From: Bacillota bacterium
Lineage (GTDB): Bacteria > Bacillota > Clostridia > Christensenellales > SZUA-584
DNA length: 64,000 nucleotides
Assembly: GCA_023410595.1 (NCBI GenBank)
Contig: JAEYPO010000009.1
Span: 186,001-250,000 of the forward strand
Direction of reading: 5' to 3'
The notes beneath the pieces were generated by a model. That model saw only the letters and a list, made by a program, of their open reading frames with translations, made no database searches and was not told the origin of the DNA. Made by a program: the position numbers and the translations under genes. Positions 9,501 through 18,206 of the stretch are shown piece after piece (position 1 is the stretch's first letter; the number at the start of each line of letters is the position of its first letter).

Positions 9501-9528
9501 TATGCATACAGCGGCCGCTGTATGCATA
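9501..9528. repeat. Perfect 28-bp palindrome
   Basis: TATGCATACAGCGG is followed directly by its inverse CCGCTGTATGCATA with no unpaired centre. Downstream is GGTCTTTTTATG, so it could act as a terminator hairpin for the rhodanese gene, with GGCC as the loop. Confidence 0.8.
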
Positions 9529-9598
9529 AGCGCCGGTCTTTTTATGACACCTCATATATCACTGTTCAAAGGAATATACTGTACCGGGAGGCGGCGTT

Positions 9599-10144
9599 AT
9601 GCAAAAAAAAGAAAAAATACTTAAGCTGGCTTACCCGATAGCTTTCGTTATAGCTATCGTAAACCTTTGTTTCGGGTTCGCCGACGCTTCAGGCGCGTGG
9701 TATAAAGGGCTTAATAAACCCGCGTTCCAGCCGCCCGACATAGTATTCCCTATAGTATGGCTAGCGCTTTACGCGCTGTTTGCTTTATCGATGTGCCTTG
9801 TTTCGTTAAAGCCCCAGCTCAATCCGCGGGAAGCACCGGAGCCTCAAAAAAAACTGCTGATAGCAGAGGAGCAGCGCGCCCCGTTCTTTTCGAGCCCCAG
9901 GGAGAAGGCTCTTATACTGTATGCTTTAAGCGGCGTGCTCGGCGTGCTGTGGACGTACGCTTTTTTCTGGCAGCATAACTCAGGCGGCGCGGTGTTCCTG
10001 CTTATAGCGATAATAATAGCGGCCGTACTGCTCTATTCACATGTCCGCCGTATAGACGCCGCGGCCGCTTACCTGCTCATACCATATGCTTTCTGGCTGT
10101 GCTTCCTGCTGTGCCTTAATTTTGAGATAGCGTTCCTTAATTGA
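9599..10144 (+). CDS. tspO: TspO/MBR family membrane protein
   Basis: 181 aa with five hydrophobic segments. TspO/translocator proteins bind tetrapyrroles and lipids in the membrane. Signature stretches seen: FADASGAWYKGLNKPAFQPP followed by FPIVWLALYALFALSM, then WTYAFFWQHNSGGAVFL, and at the end AAAYLLIPYAFWLCFLLCLN. An insert of roughly 30 residues with PREAPEPQKK lies in the loop between helices 2 and 3, longer than usual for the family. GGGAGG lies before the ATG. Ligand and role in this cell are not known. Confidence 0.9.
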   Translation: MQKKEKILKLAYPIAFVIAIVNLCFGFADASGAWYKGLNKPAFQPPDIVFPIVWLALYALFALSMCLVSLKPQLNPREAPEPQKKLLIAEEQRAPFFSSPREKALILYALSGVLGVLWTYAFFWQHNSGGAVFLLIAIIIAAVLLYSHVRRIDAAAAYLLIPYAFWLCFLLCLNFEIAFLN

Positions 10145-10153
10145 ACATTTATA

Positions 10154-10576
10154 CTAAAGCTCTTCCGACAACTCTATGCGCTCGCCGTCCGGGCCGTGAA
10201 AGAACACGCACTTTACTCCGTTTTCAAACAGCGCGGGCAAATGTTGGGACTCTTCTGTTTCGAATTTTATACCCTTGCTCTTAAGCCTGCTCATCATGGC
10301 GTCGATGTCGTTTACCTTAAGCGCTATGTGATCTACCGGCCCGTCCTTTCTTTGCTGACTTTCGGGCGGCATGACAAGCTCAATTTCACACGTTCCGCAG
10401 CGCAGGAAGGCAAGCTTCGTCTCTCCGCCCGGCCCGACCTCCGCCTTTGAATAGCAATCAAAATCCAGCAGCTCCGAATAGAATTCAATAGACCCGCTTA
10501 TATCGCTTACAATAACCCCTATATGCGCAAGTCCCGTCACAGAGCCGCAGTTTTTGCAGCCGCAATTACACCCCAT
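10154..10576 (-). CDS. VOC (glyoxalase-fold) protein with a cysteine-rich N-terminus
   Basis: 140 aa. The body is a VOC domain: GLAHIGVIVSDISGSIEFYSELL, CEIELVMPP, VDHIALKVNDIDAMMSRLKSKG, VFFHGPDGERIELSEEL, with His and Glu in metal-ligand positions. It may be a lyase, isomerase or dioxygenase-type enzyme; the substrate cannot be told. Odd feature: it begins MGCNCGCKNCG, four cysteines in the first ten residues. I chose the ATG at 10576 because GGAGG lies eight bases upstream; the ATG fifteen bases earlier overlaps that site. It converges on tspO with only a 9-bp gap. Confidence 0.85.
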   Translation of the reverse strand: MGCNCGCKNCGSVTGLAHIGVIVSDISGSIEFYSELLDFDCYSKAEVGPGGETKLAFLRCGTCEIELVMPPESQQRKDGPVDHIALKVNDIDAMMSRLKSKGIKFETEESQHLPALFENGVKCVFFHGPDGERIELSEEL

Positions 10577-10733
10577 TTTATAAGCCTCCATTTGTTTTGA
10601 GATATAGTAACACCTTTATAACCTTCTGCGCTACCTCGCTGCGCAAACTTTTTATAATGGTACAATAACAACTTTTACATGTATTGGGTTTTATGATATG
10701 ATTGATTTACTTATTTAAAGTGCAGGAGTATAA

Positions 10734-10967
10734 ATGAAACAGAAGCGATCGAAAGAATCTCTTATGAAGCTCGTATCAACGATAACATTCTGGGCGGGTT
10801 TGGCGCTGTGCGCCTACGCGGTGTTCGCCCTTATTATGGAAGGCTCCGCCTCCTCAAGCTTCGCCTCAAGGCCGGTTATGATAGCTTCAATAGCGCTGCT
10901 TATATCGTCTTTCGTCACGTCGTTCTTTACCGGCAAACGGAATAAGAAAACAGCCGACAAAGAATAG
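10734..10967 (+). CDS. Small two-helix membrane protein (77 aa)
   Basis: 77 aa with a basic N-terminus (MKQKRSKESLMK), two hydrophobic helices near residues 15-35 and 45-66, and a basic tail (KRNKKTADKE). A GGAG ribosome site lies seven bases before the ATG. I do not recognise the family and propose no function. Confidence 0.6.
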   Translation: MKQKRSKESLMKLVSTITFWAGLALCAYAVFALIMEGSASSSFASRPVMIASIALLISSFVTSFFTGKRNKKTADKE

Positions 10968-11415
10968 ACGCCATTTGAAAATATCTATAAATCTGCCCGT
11001 CCAATATATTTCCATGCAATCAATATCCTATCATTAAAAGGTGTAAATTACCGGTAGTGTTTTTTATTTTAGCATATTATACTTAATAATGTTATAAAAC
11101 GTTAAGTTTGTTCGGGAGCTGCTTTATGAAAATACATCACAGTATTTCTTCTGATATTTTTTCGGGATTTGCGCACTTTAAAAAATCCTTTTATCGACAA
11201 CCTTAGCCGGTATCTTTCTATAAAGAGTTTAATAATTCTTGCATCATTAGCTTTCCTCTTTTTAAAAAGGCAGGGAATATGCTGTTAAGGAATATACTCA
11301 AAGCCATAATCAGGCTGTATACGGTATGTTTTTCATTTTTGTGTCCCGCGCATAATTTGACCACTCTAACAAACAATAACAGCAAAACCATAATGTTTTT
11401 TAAGGAGGACAGAAC
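10968..11415. other. 448-bp intergenic region
   Basis: AT-rich stretch before spoVT. I see no convincing open frame, RNA gene or repeat. It must hold the spoVT promoter; I could not place a sigma-G or sigma-A site with confidence. Confidence 0.4.
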
Positions 11416-11958
11416 ATGAAAGCAACAGGTATAGTGAGAAGAATAGACGAGCTTGGCAGGATCGTCATACCAAAAGAAATACGGCGGACGCTGCGTATAC
11501 GCGAGGGCGATCCGCTGGAGATATATACGGACAGGGAGGGCGGAATAATTCTCAAAAAGTATTCGCCCATTGGCGAACTTGCCGCATTTGCGCTTGATTT
11601 TGCAGAAGCGCTGTCTTCCACTCTTGGCCTCACTACCATCATCTGCGACAGAGATACTGTGCTTGCCGCCGGCGGCGAATATAAAAGGGATTACTTTGAA
11701 CGTCCGGTGAGCAGCGCTCTTGAGGACTCGATGAACTCGAGGTCCGTTATGAAAAAGGAAGGCACGGGCACCATTCCTCTTGTCAGCGGAGAAGACCAGT
11801 CGCTTACCACATCGCAGGTGATAGCCCCCATATCGATGGACGGCCAGCCTATAGGCGCAATCGCGGTGCTTTCACGCAACGGCGCGGCAATAGGCGATGC
11901 CGAGCAGAAAGCCGCCGAAGCCGCGGCTGCATTTTTGGGGAGGCAGATGGAACAATAA
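11416..11958 (+). CDS. spoVT: Stage V sporulation protein T (AbrB-type regulator)
   Basis: 180 aa. The first 50 residues are the AbrB swapped-hairpin DNA-binding domain (MKATGIVRRIDELGRIVIPK, EIRRTLRIREGDPLEIYTD). The C-terminal half is a GAF-like sensor domain ending in AAAFLGRQMEQ. Length and both domains match SpoVT, a regulator of forespore genes in the late stages of sporulation. AAGGAGG lies seven bases before the ATG. It is monocistronic, with a terminator directly after it, and is the best evidence in the window that the organism forms spores. Confidence 0.93.
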   Translation: MKATGIVRRIDELGRIVIPKEIRRTLRIREGDPLEIYTDREGGIILKKYSPIGELAAFALDFAEALSSTLGLTTIICDRDTVLAAGGEYKRDYFERPVSSALEDSMNSRSVMKKEGTGTIPLVSGEDQSLTTSQVIAPISMDGQPIGAIAVLSRNGAAIGDAEQKAAEAAAAFLGRQMEQ

Positions 11959-11991
11959 TCAAAGTATAAAGAGCCACCCGTTGCCAACCGT

Positions 11992-12017
11992 GAAAACCTT
12001 TTCGCTTAAGGTTTTTC
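11992..12017 (+). terminator. Rho-independent terminator of spoVT
   Basis: AAAACCTT, loop TTCGCTT, AAGGTTTT followed by TTC, 35 bp past the stop. Confidence 0.65.
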
Positions 12018-12094
12018 GATTATTTGGCGGCGGGTTGATTTTTTTTATTGCTGATTGTAGAATTGAAAAAACTATGTATTTTGGAGGCCGACTT

Positions 12095-14029
12095 TTGAGC
12101 ACACTTGCAGAGAAGATAATAAGGAACCACCTAAGATCGGGGAACATGACGGCGGGTGAGGAAATTTCGATAGGCATAGACTACACGCTTACTCAGGATT
12201 CCACAGGTACGATGGCCTACCTGCAGTTTGAGGCCATGGGCGTGCCCCGCGTCAAAACTAAAAAATCGCTCGCATACATCGACCACAATATGCTGCAGTC
12301 GGGTTTTGAGAACGCCGACGACCATAAATATATCGAGACAGTCGCAAAAAAGCACGGCGTATATTTTAGCAAGCCGGGCAACGGCATCTGCCACCAATTA
12401 AACCTCGAGCGCTTCGGCGTGCCGGGGGCTACGCTTTTAGGCTCGGACAGCCATACTCCCACGGGCGGAGGGCTTGGCATGCTCGCCATCGGCGCGGGCG
12501 GTCTGGACGTCGCGGTGGCCATGGCGGGCGGGCCTTATTATATCACCATGCCCGAGATACTCGGCGTAGAGCTAAAAGGAAAGCTTTCATTCGGCGTGTC
12601 GGCTAAAGACGTCATACTCGAGCTGCTGCGCATATTAAGCGTGAAGGGCGGTGTGGGCAGGATAGTGGAATATTTCGGCGAGGGCGTAAAAACTCTTTCC
12701 GTGCCCGAGCGCGCCACGATAACGAACATGGGCGCGGAGCTGGGCGCAACATCGTCCGTATTCCCCAGTGACGACGTAACAAGGGCGTTCTTAAAGGCAC
12801 AGGGCCGAGAGAGCGATTATGCGCCTCTTTCGGCTGACCCGGACGCCGTTTACAGCGAGGTCATAACGATAGATTTGTCGAAGCTCGAGCCACTGGCGGC
12901 AATGCCGCACAGCCCGGACAGCGTAAGAAGAGTACGCGAAATAGCGAGCTTAAAAGTCGACCAGGTCTGCATAGGCAGCTGCACCAACTCGTCGTACCTC
13001 GATATGATGCGCGTCGCGGCGATACTCAAGGGCAGAACGATAGCGGAGAACGTAAGCCTTACAATATCCCCCGGCTCGCGACAGGTAATGACTATGCTAT
13101 CCCGGAGCGGAGCGCTTGCCGACATAATTTCCGCGGGCGCTAGGATACTCGAATGCGCTTGCGGCCCCTGCATAGGCATGGGGCAGGCGCCGCGCACTAA
13201 CGCTGTTTCCGTGCGCACGTTCAACAGGAACTTTTTCGGCCGTTCCGGAACGAAGAGCGCCAATGTTTACCTTGTAAGCCCCGAAACGGCGGCGGCGACG
13301 GCATTAACAGGCTTTCTTACCGACCCACGCGATATAGGTCTTGATTCCGGCGCGCTTACCGTAAGCATGCCCGATGCGTTTCTCATCAACGACAACATGA
13401 TAGCGCCGCCCGATGAAAACGGAGAGACGGAAATCGTCCGCGGGCCAAACATAAAACCGTTCCCCTTGGGCAAACCTCTTAGTGATACCCTCTCGGGGGA
13501 AGTGCTGCTTAAGATGGAGGACAATATAACTACCGACCACATAGCGCCCTCGGGCGCGAATTTGCTGCCCTACCGCTCTAATATACCCTACCTTTCCGAC
13601 TATTGCTTAAAGCCGGTGGACGAGACGTTCCCCGCAAGGGCGAAGACAAAGGGCGGCGGTTTTCTCGTCGCGGGCCATAATTACGGGCAGGGTTCTTCAA
13701 GAGAGCACGCGGCTCTGGTGCCGCTGTATCTCGGCATAAAGGGAGTCATAGCTAAGTCGTTCGCGCGCATACACATGGCGAACCTTATTAATTCCGGCAT
13801 ACTTCCGCTCACGTTCGCTCACGAGAGCGTATATGACAGCATAGATCCAGGCGACGAGCTCGTTATTGAGGGCGCGCCCGAAAAAGTTGAAGGAAAAATA
13901 CCGTTTATGGTAAAAAATATTACAAAGGAATGTGAATTTGAAGTAAAGCTCGACATATCAGATCGCCTGCGCGGTATTCTTCTGGACGGCGGACTTTTGA
14001 ACCATACGAAAAAAACAGCGGAGAAGTAG
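12095..14029 (+). CDS. Aconitate hydratase, clostridial single-chain type (TTG start)
   Basis: 644 aa; interconverts citrate and isocitrate through cis-aconitate. The [4Fe-4S] cluster cysteines are visible in CIGSCTNSSYLD and ACGPCIGMGQAP. The C-terminal swivel domain is present in the same chain, with HNYGQGSSREHAALVP. The length fits the roughly 640-residue aconitases of anaerobes rather than the roughly 900-residue AcnA. The start is TTG at 12095 because GGAGG lies seven bases before it; the ATG at 12074 precedes that site. The gene directly abuts a CHR transporter pair, whose start follows the stop with no gap. A homoaconitase or isopropylmalate dehydratase role is possible but less likely with the domains fused. 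Confidence 0.88.
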   Translation: MSTLAEKIIRNHLRSGNMTAGEEISIGIDYTLTQDSTGTMAYLQFEAMGVPRVKTKKSLAYIDHNMLQSGFENADDHKYIETVAKKHGVYFSKPGNGICHQLNLERFGVPGATLLGSDSHTPTGGGLGMLAIGAGGLDVAVAMAGGPYYITMPEILGVELKGKLSFGVSAKDVILELLRILSVKGGVGRIVEYFGEGVKTLSVPERATITNMGAELGATSSVFPSDDVTRAFLKAQGRESDYAPLSADPDAVYSEVITIDLSKLEPLAAMPHSPDSVRRVREIASLKVDQVCIGSCTNSSYLDMMRVAAILKGRTIAENVSLTISPGSRQVMTMLSRSGALADIISAGARILECACGPCIGMGQAPRTNAVSVRTFNRNFFGRSGTKSANVYLVSPETAAATALTGFLTDPRDIGLDSGALTVSMPDAFLINDNMIAPPDENGETEIVRGPNIKPFPLGKPLSDTLSGEVLLKMEDNITTDHIAPSGANLLPYRSNIPYLSDYCLKPVDETFPARAKTKGGGFLVAGHNYGQGSSREHAALVPLYLGIKGVIAKSFARIHMANLINSGILPLTFAHESVYDSIDPGDELVIEGAPEKVEGKIPFMVKNITKECEFEVKLDISDRLRGILLDGGLLNHTKKTAEK

Positions 14030-14608
14030 ATGGCTGAAAAAAGCTTATGGTCAATCTTTTGGATAACGTTCAAGCTGGGAGCGATAACGTTCGGCGGCGG
14101 CTACGTTATGGTACCGCTGTTTGAGGGCGAGTTCGTTACGAAGCGGGGCTGGGTCACAGAGCAGGACATGCTCAACATGGTCGCGCTCTCGCAGTCCGTG
14201 CCGGGCGCTATCGCGATAAACTGCTCTGTGCTCGTGGGCTACAGGCTGCGCAAAATAAAAGGAGCCCTGGCCGCCGTGCTTGGCTCGATGCTCCCCTCTC
14301 TTATAATATTGACGCTGGTAACGTTCATATACCAGGAATTCCGCGACAACCTGTACGTTACCGCCGCCCTTCGCGGCGTGCGCGCGGCAGTCGTGGCGCT
14401 GCTCGTTTCGGCGTTCTGGAAGTTTACAAAGCCTTTCCGCAGGGACGCGGTAGCGCTTGTCGCGTTTTCTATAGCGCTGCTGCTTTCGCTGCTTGTGGAC
14501 ATAAACAGCATATATATAATACTCGGCGCTATTGTCTACGGCATAGTGTTCGGTATATGGCGCGTTAAGGAAAGCGCCGGCCTCGCCGGGAAGGACGGCC
14601 AGCTATGA
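14030..14608 (+). CDS. CHR-family transporter, first half (ChrA-like)
   Basis: 192 aa, about half a classical ChrA. It has the family signature FKLGAITFGGGYVMVPLFE near the N-terminus and LSQSVPGAIAINCSVLVGY, then four or so membrane helices. Short CHR proteins work as pairs; the second half follows with a 4-bp ATGA overlap. The family is named for chromate efflux, but many members sit in genomes without chromate resistance and the natural anion is unsettled. Translation starts at the base after the aconitase stop, so citrate/isocitrate export is a possible but unproven link. Confidence 0.9.
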   Translation: MAEKSLWSIFWITFKLGAITFGGGYVMVPLFEGEFVTKRGWVTEQDMLNMVALSQSVPGAIAINCSVLVGYRLRKIKGALAAVLGSMLPSLIILTLVTFIYQEFRDNLYVTAALRGVRAAVVALLVSAFWKFTKPFRRDAVALVAFSIALLLSLLVDINSIYIILGAIVYGIVFGIWRVKESAGLAGKDGQL

Positions 14609-15180
14609 CGCTGCAGATGTTATGGATATTCTTCAAGATTGGGCTGTTCTCTATAGGCGGCGGATATGCGATGATACCGCTCATAAACAGCGAGCTTGTG
14701 GCTTACGGCCTGATGACTCACACCGAGGTTGCGGACATCGTAGCCATATCACAGATGACGCCGGGGCCTTTCGCTATAAATGCGGCGACGTTCGCGGGCG
14801 TCAAAACAATGGGGGTATACGGAGGCGTCATAACGACGGTGGGCGTCGTGCTGCCGTCGTTTATAATATCGCTCCTGCTCGCAAGATACTTCTTTAAATT
14901 CGAAGACAATATAATAGTGCGCCGCGCCATGTGGGGCTTAAGGCCCGCAGTAACGGGGCTCATAGCCGCCGCGGCGGTGATGATGGCGCTGCCCGCTCTG
15001 CTGCGCGTGGAGAGCTTCGCCGCAATAAACTGGGACGGTCTGCTTGGGAGCATAGATGTACCTTCGCTGGTCATAGCGCTCACTTCAGGCATAGCCATAA
15101 TGAAGTTCAAGGTGTCGTCCATACTCGTTTTAGGAATAGCGGCCGCAGTCGGCATACTGCTGTTTATAATAGGGATATAA
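14605..15180 (+). CDS. CHR-family transporter, second half (ChrA-like)
   Basis: 191 aa paralogue of the preceding gene. Signature FKIGLFSIGGGYAMIPLIN, then ISQMTPGPFAINAATFAG, and hydrophobic helices to the end. It overlaps the first half by four bases (start at 14605), a typical two-gene antiparallel pair for short-chain CHR transporters. A terminator follows 20 bp later, closing an aconitase-chrA1-chrA2 transcription unit. Confidence 0.9.
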   Translation: MTLQMLWIFFKIGLFSIGGGYAMIPLINSELVAYGLMTHTEVADIVAISQMTPGPFAINAATFAGVKTMGVYGGVITTVGVVLPSFIISLLLARYFFKFEDNIIVRRAMWGLRPAVTGLIAAAAVMMALPALLRVESFAAINWDGLLGSIDVPSLVIALTSGIAIMKFKVSSILVLGIAAAVGILLFIIGI

Positions 15181-15199
15181 AGAGTCACAGATAAAAAAG

Positions 15200-15228
15200 G
15201 CTCGGGCACGCTCCGGGTCTTTTTTTAA
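15200..15228 (+). terminator. Rho-independent terminator of the aconitase-CHR unit
   Basis: GGCTCGG and CCGGGTC arms around GCACGCT, followed by seven T. Confidence 0.7.
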
Positions 15229-15293
15229 TATTTCTTTTGTGTTGGGGATGTTCTTTATAATGTACGTTCCGCTGATAAGAAGGCTCCCCTTTT

Positions 15294-15329
15294 CTCACCC
15301 AATGAACTTTGTTCGCCGGGGACCCCTAC
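15294..15329. repeat. GGGGnCCCC-type hairpin repeat
   Basis: CTCACCCAATGAACTTTG then TTCGCCGGGGACCCCTA, matching the layout of the dispersed family. Confidence 0.5.
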
Positions 15330-15346
15330 TGGGAAGCTCAGAAATT

Positions 15347-15470
15347 TGTCAAAACCAAACCCCCATTTGTCATTCCGAGCTTGCGAGGAATCCTATGGGA
15401 AGTGCTTTAAAGAAGGGGATTCCTCAGTCGCTAACGCTCCATCGGAATGACATAAGTACCTTTTTTGACA
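15347..15470. repeat. MITE-like palindromic element, copy 2 (GTCATTCCGA ends)
   Basis: GTCATTCCGA at 15369-15378 and TCGGAATGAC at 15442-15451, with outer TGTCAAAA and TTTTTTGACA arms. The right half is nearly identical to the copy at 8761-8891. Confidence 0.75.
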
Positions 15471-15689
15471 GTCTCGGTACTCTCTGACGATGGGCTGTCA
15501 CCGACAGGTGACTGGGGGAGGAAAAGTCGGTCACTCCTTACGGCACTTCGTGCCACCTCACTCGTCTGAGGGAGGCCTTATAGACTATATCCCCCTTTAC
15601 CCACCCCGGGCGGGGGTTGCCCAGCATTAGATTGTGGGTCTTTCTTTTATCCCTGGCAATCTAGTACCGAACTGAAGGGTGTGAAGCTT
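15471..15689. other. Gene-free repeat-rich stretch
   Basis: Holds remnants of dispersed palindromes: GGCACTTCGTGCCACCTCA around 15541-15559, and an AGATTG...CAATCT element at about 15621-15665 that has relatives near 19490 and 45530. No gene seen. Confidence 0.5.
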
Positions 15690-16640
15690 TTAATATCCCT
15701 TTTCCACATCCACCAAGTTGTCAAGCACGCCCGTATCCGTATACTTCCTTAGGTTGTCCGTAAACGCCTGCAGTACGCGCTCTTTTAGCCGGGTAGACAT
15801 GCCGCTCGTGTGCTGCGAGAGTATGCAGTTAGGAATGCTCCACAGCTCGTGCCCCGGCGGCAGCGGCTCGGGCTCCGTAACGTCGAGGCCTGCCGCGGCG
15901 ACATGCCCGCTTCTTAGCGCCTCAATGAGCGCTTGCATGTCTATGGCTGAGCCGCGCCCCACGTTTACTATATATACGCCTTTTTTGAGCAATGCTATCC
16001 TTTCCCTTGAGAGTATGCCCGCCGTCTGCGCTGTATTCGGGAGGCACAGCGCCAGAAAATCGCACTTGGGCAGCATGTCGTCCATGTTATCCGATGTATA
16101 AAGCGCTTCGACAAACGCCGGCTTTTCACCCGGAGTTTTCTTTGCTGCTAGCACTTTGGCGCCCAGCGCGTGGCATTTTACAGCCAATGTCCTGCCTATA
16201 TCGCCGAAGCCTATTATGCCTACGGTGGAACCGAAAAATTCCTTATCCGAACTCACCGGGCCCCAAACTTGCTCACACTGCATGTCACGGTATATGTGCA
16301 GCCTGCACTTCATAGAGAGAAACATCGCGAGTATATGCTCGGATATCGGCGTGCCGTATATATTCGAATTCGTGAGCTTCACGCGCCCGCTTTTTATACT
16401 GCTAAGACCCGTGAATACGTCCGCGCCCGCCGAAGGCAGGTGCAGCCACTTAAGGCGCTTCATAGCCTCTATTGTCTCCGGCTTGAAAAAGCCGAACGCT
16501 GCCTCAGCACGCTCGAGCGCTGCGGCGTCCGCGTCGTCTCTTAATATGAATTCGTGCTCGGGGAACGCCTTCTTCAGTGCGGATAAGTCTTCTTCGTCAA
16601 TAGAAAACCCTAAAAATCTTCCGATACAAACAAGCGCCAT
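15690..16640 (-). CDS. D-2-hydroxyacid dehydrogenase family protein (NAD-dependent)
   Basis: 316 aa. Two-domain 2-hydroxyacid dehydrogenase: nucleotide-binding GFGDIGRTLAVKCHALGAKV near residue 145, NVGRGSAIDMQALIEALRSG, LDVTEPEPLPPGHELW, and the catalytic His region ILSQHTSGMS. It would reduce a 2-keto acid with NAD(P)H or the reverse; the substrate is not predictable. Last gene of a three-gene minus-strand operon (SDR, nitroreductase, this gene) with gaps of 1 and 18 bp, so the three redox enzymes are likely made together. Confidence 0.88.
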   Translation of the reverse strand: MALVCIGRFLGFSIDEEDLSALKKAFPEHEFILRDDADAAALERAEAAFGFFKPETIEAMKRLKWLHLPSAGADVFTGLSSIKSGRVKLTNSNIYGTPISEHILAMFLSMKCRLHIYRDMQCEQVWGPVSSDKEFFGSTVGIIGFGDIGRTLAVKCHALGAKVLAAKKTPGEKPAFVEALYTSDNMDDMLPKCDFLALCLPNTAQTAGILSRERIALLKKGVYIVNVGRGSAIDMQALIEALRSGHVAAAGLDVTEPEPLPPGHELWSIPNCILSQHTSGMSTRLKERVLQAFTDNLRKYTDTGVLDNLVDVEKGY

Positions 16641-16658
16641 TGTTCCTCCAGACCGCGG

Positions 16659-17174
16659 TCAGTAAATGTCCCGGTGAACTTTATCTTCGTTATAACAGTC
16701 ATGCGGCGGCCTTGTTTCCGCCGGGTATCCCAGCGAGATAATCGAGAACGGTATTATATCCTCCGGAATTCCGTATATATCCCGTATACCCCGCATAAGC
16801 TCTTCTTTCGGATAAAGCCCCAGCCACACGCCGCCCAGCCCCAAAGCGTGCGCAGCAAGCAATATGTTCTCCGTCGCGGCGGAGCAGTCCTGCATGAAGA
16901 ACTCCTGCCTTGTTGCCCTGTATCCTTTAAGGTTTGCCATCACGAGTATTCCGAGCGGCGCGGATTTCAGCATGCCCCAATATCTGCCCAGCGCGGACAC
17001 CGCTCTTTTCTTCTCAGGGTCACGCATCACAAGAAACTCCCACGGCTGGGAGTTTTGCGCGGAGGGCGCGGACATCCCCGCGCGCAGCAGTTTTTCCGTC
17101 ACGTCGTCCGGCACCTGCTGCGGCGCATAAACCCGTATGCTTCTTCTTGCTAATATATTGTCAAGGCCGTCCAT
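16659..17174 (-). CDS. Nitroreductase-family flavoprotein
   Basis: 171 aa. Starts MDGLDNILARRSIRVYAPQQ and has APSAQNSQPWEFLVMRDPEK, the FMN-binding Ser/Gln/Pro region of nitroreductases, then AATENILLAAHALGLGGVWLG and IPFSIISLGYPAE. FMN-dependent NAD(P)H oxidoreductase, probably cytoplasmic and dimeric; the true substrate may be a nitro compound, quinone or flavin. It starts one base after the SDR stop and is part of the redox operon. Confidence 0.9.
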   Translation of the reverse strand: MDGLDNILARRSIRVYAPQQVPDDVTEKLLRAGMSAPSAQNSQPWEFLVMRDPEKKRAVSALGRYWGMLKSAPLGILVMANLKGYRATRQEFFMQDCSAATENILLAAHALGLGGVWLGLYPKEELMRGIRDIYGIPEDIIPFSIISLGYPAETRPPHDCYNEDKVHRDIY

Positions 17175-17175
17175 A

Positions 17176-18051
17176 TCATTTCTCCTTAAACTGCTTGTCG
17201 AACGTCCACGAGGCGTCAGGAGCGGGGTCCTTCTTTAGGTACACCGTCTCTATCGCCTTTTGCTTCAGCCTCCATGAAACAAGCTTAGAGAGCCCGTACA
17301 GCAGCTTGTACCCAAACCCCGGGGATACCCTGACGGGCGGGTTTTTCATGCGCGCTACCTTAAGCACCGTCTTCGCGCACGTCTCGGGGCTATACGCCGC
17401 GTACTCTGAGTTGACGACGCACATCGAGCGCTCAAGATACCGTCTGTACTCGGTAGCGCACGTCTTTTTGGCATACGTCCTGCTTTGTATGAATCCGGAT
17501 ATAGTATTGCCCGGCTCGACGGTGCAAGCCTTTATTCCGTACGGCTTAAGCTCCATTCTAAGCGCTGTCGTCAGCGAAAACAGCGCAGCCTTGCACGCGC
17601 TGTACATCGCCTGAAACGGCACGGGAAAACACGCCGAAAGCGAGCCTATGTTTATTATCATGCCTCCGCCCGCCTCGCGCATATGCGGCAGCACGCAGCC
17701 CAGCACGCGGATGACGCCGAATAAGCACACGTCGAATTGCCCGGCGGCCTCCTCTGCCGTCGTTTCCTCTATAGCTCCCGCTATGCCGCTGCCCGCCGCG
17801 TTGACGAGCAGATCGAGCCGTCCGTGCTTTTCAATGATATACGCGACAGCCTGCTTTACCGATTCTCCGTCCTCGAGCGTCATGGGCAGCATAGTATACG
17901 AAGCGCCCTCGTATTCTACCTTCTCGTAATTTGCGCGTCGGGATGTTCCATAGACGGTATAACCCTCTTTCGCCAGCAGCCTGGCGGCAGCCCTGCCTAT
18001 GCCGGAGCTCGCTCCGGTCACCAGGGTGATCTTATCGTTGTTATCACTCAT
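17176..18051 (-). CDS. Short-chain dehydrogenase/reductase (SDR)
   Basis: 291 aa classical SDR. TLVTGASSGIGRAAARLLAK is the TGxxxGxG cofactor motif, LLVNAAGSG the NNAG-type motif, and INIGSLSACFPVPFQAMYSACKAAL contains the catalytic Ser and YxxxK. An extended C-terminal region follows (FGYKLLYGLSKLVSWRLKQK) as in SDRs acting on lipid-like or steroid-like substrates. NAD(P)-dependent alcohol/ketone interconversion; substrate unknown. First gene of the redox operon, divergent from cinA with a 155-bp shared promoter region. Confidence 0.9.
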   Translation of the reverse strand: MSDNNDKITLVTGASSGIGRAAARLLAKEGYTVYGTSRRANYEKVEYEGASYTMLPMTLEDGESVKQAVAYIIEKHGRLDLLVNAAGSGIAGAIEETTAEEAAGQFDVCLFGVIRVLGCVLPHMREAGGGMIINIGSLSACFPVPFQAMYSACKAALFSLTTALRMELKPYGIKACTVEPGNTISGFIQSRTYAKKTCATEYRRYLERSMCVVNSEYAAYSPETCAKTVLKVARMKNPPVRVSPGFGYKLLYGLSKLVSWRLKQKAIETVYLKKDPAPDASWTFDKQFKEK

Positions 18052-18206
18052 ATGTCTATTTTATACAACCGGCATGCTTTTTTCAATCGGATATTACGCT
18101 GCCGTTTTTTTGCTACGCTCTGATTGTTGCGGCGTCCCATACGCAATGTTATAATCTGCATCAAGAGCGGCTTATCGTTTGCCGCTGATTTAAATCGAGG
18201 TGGAAA

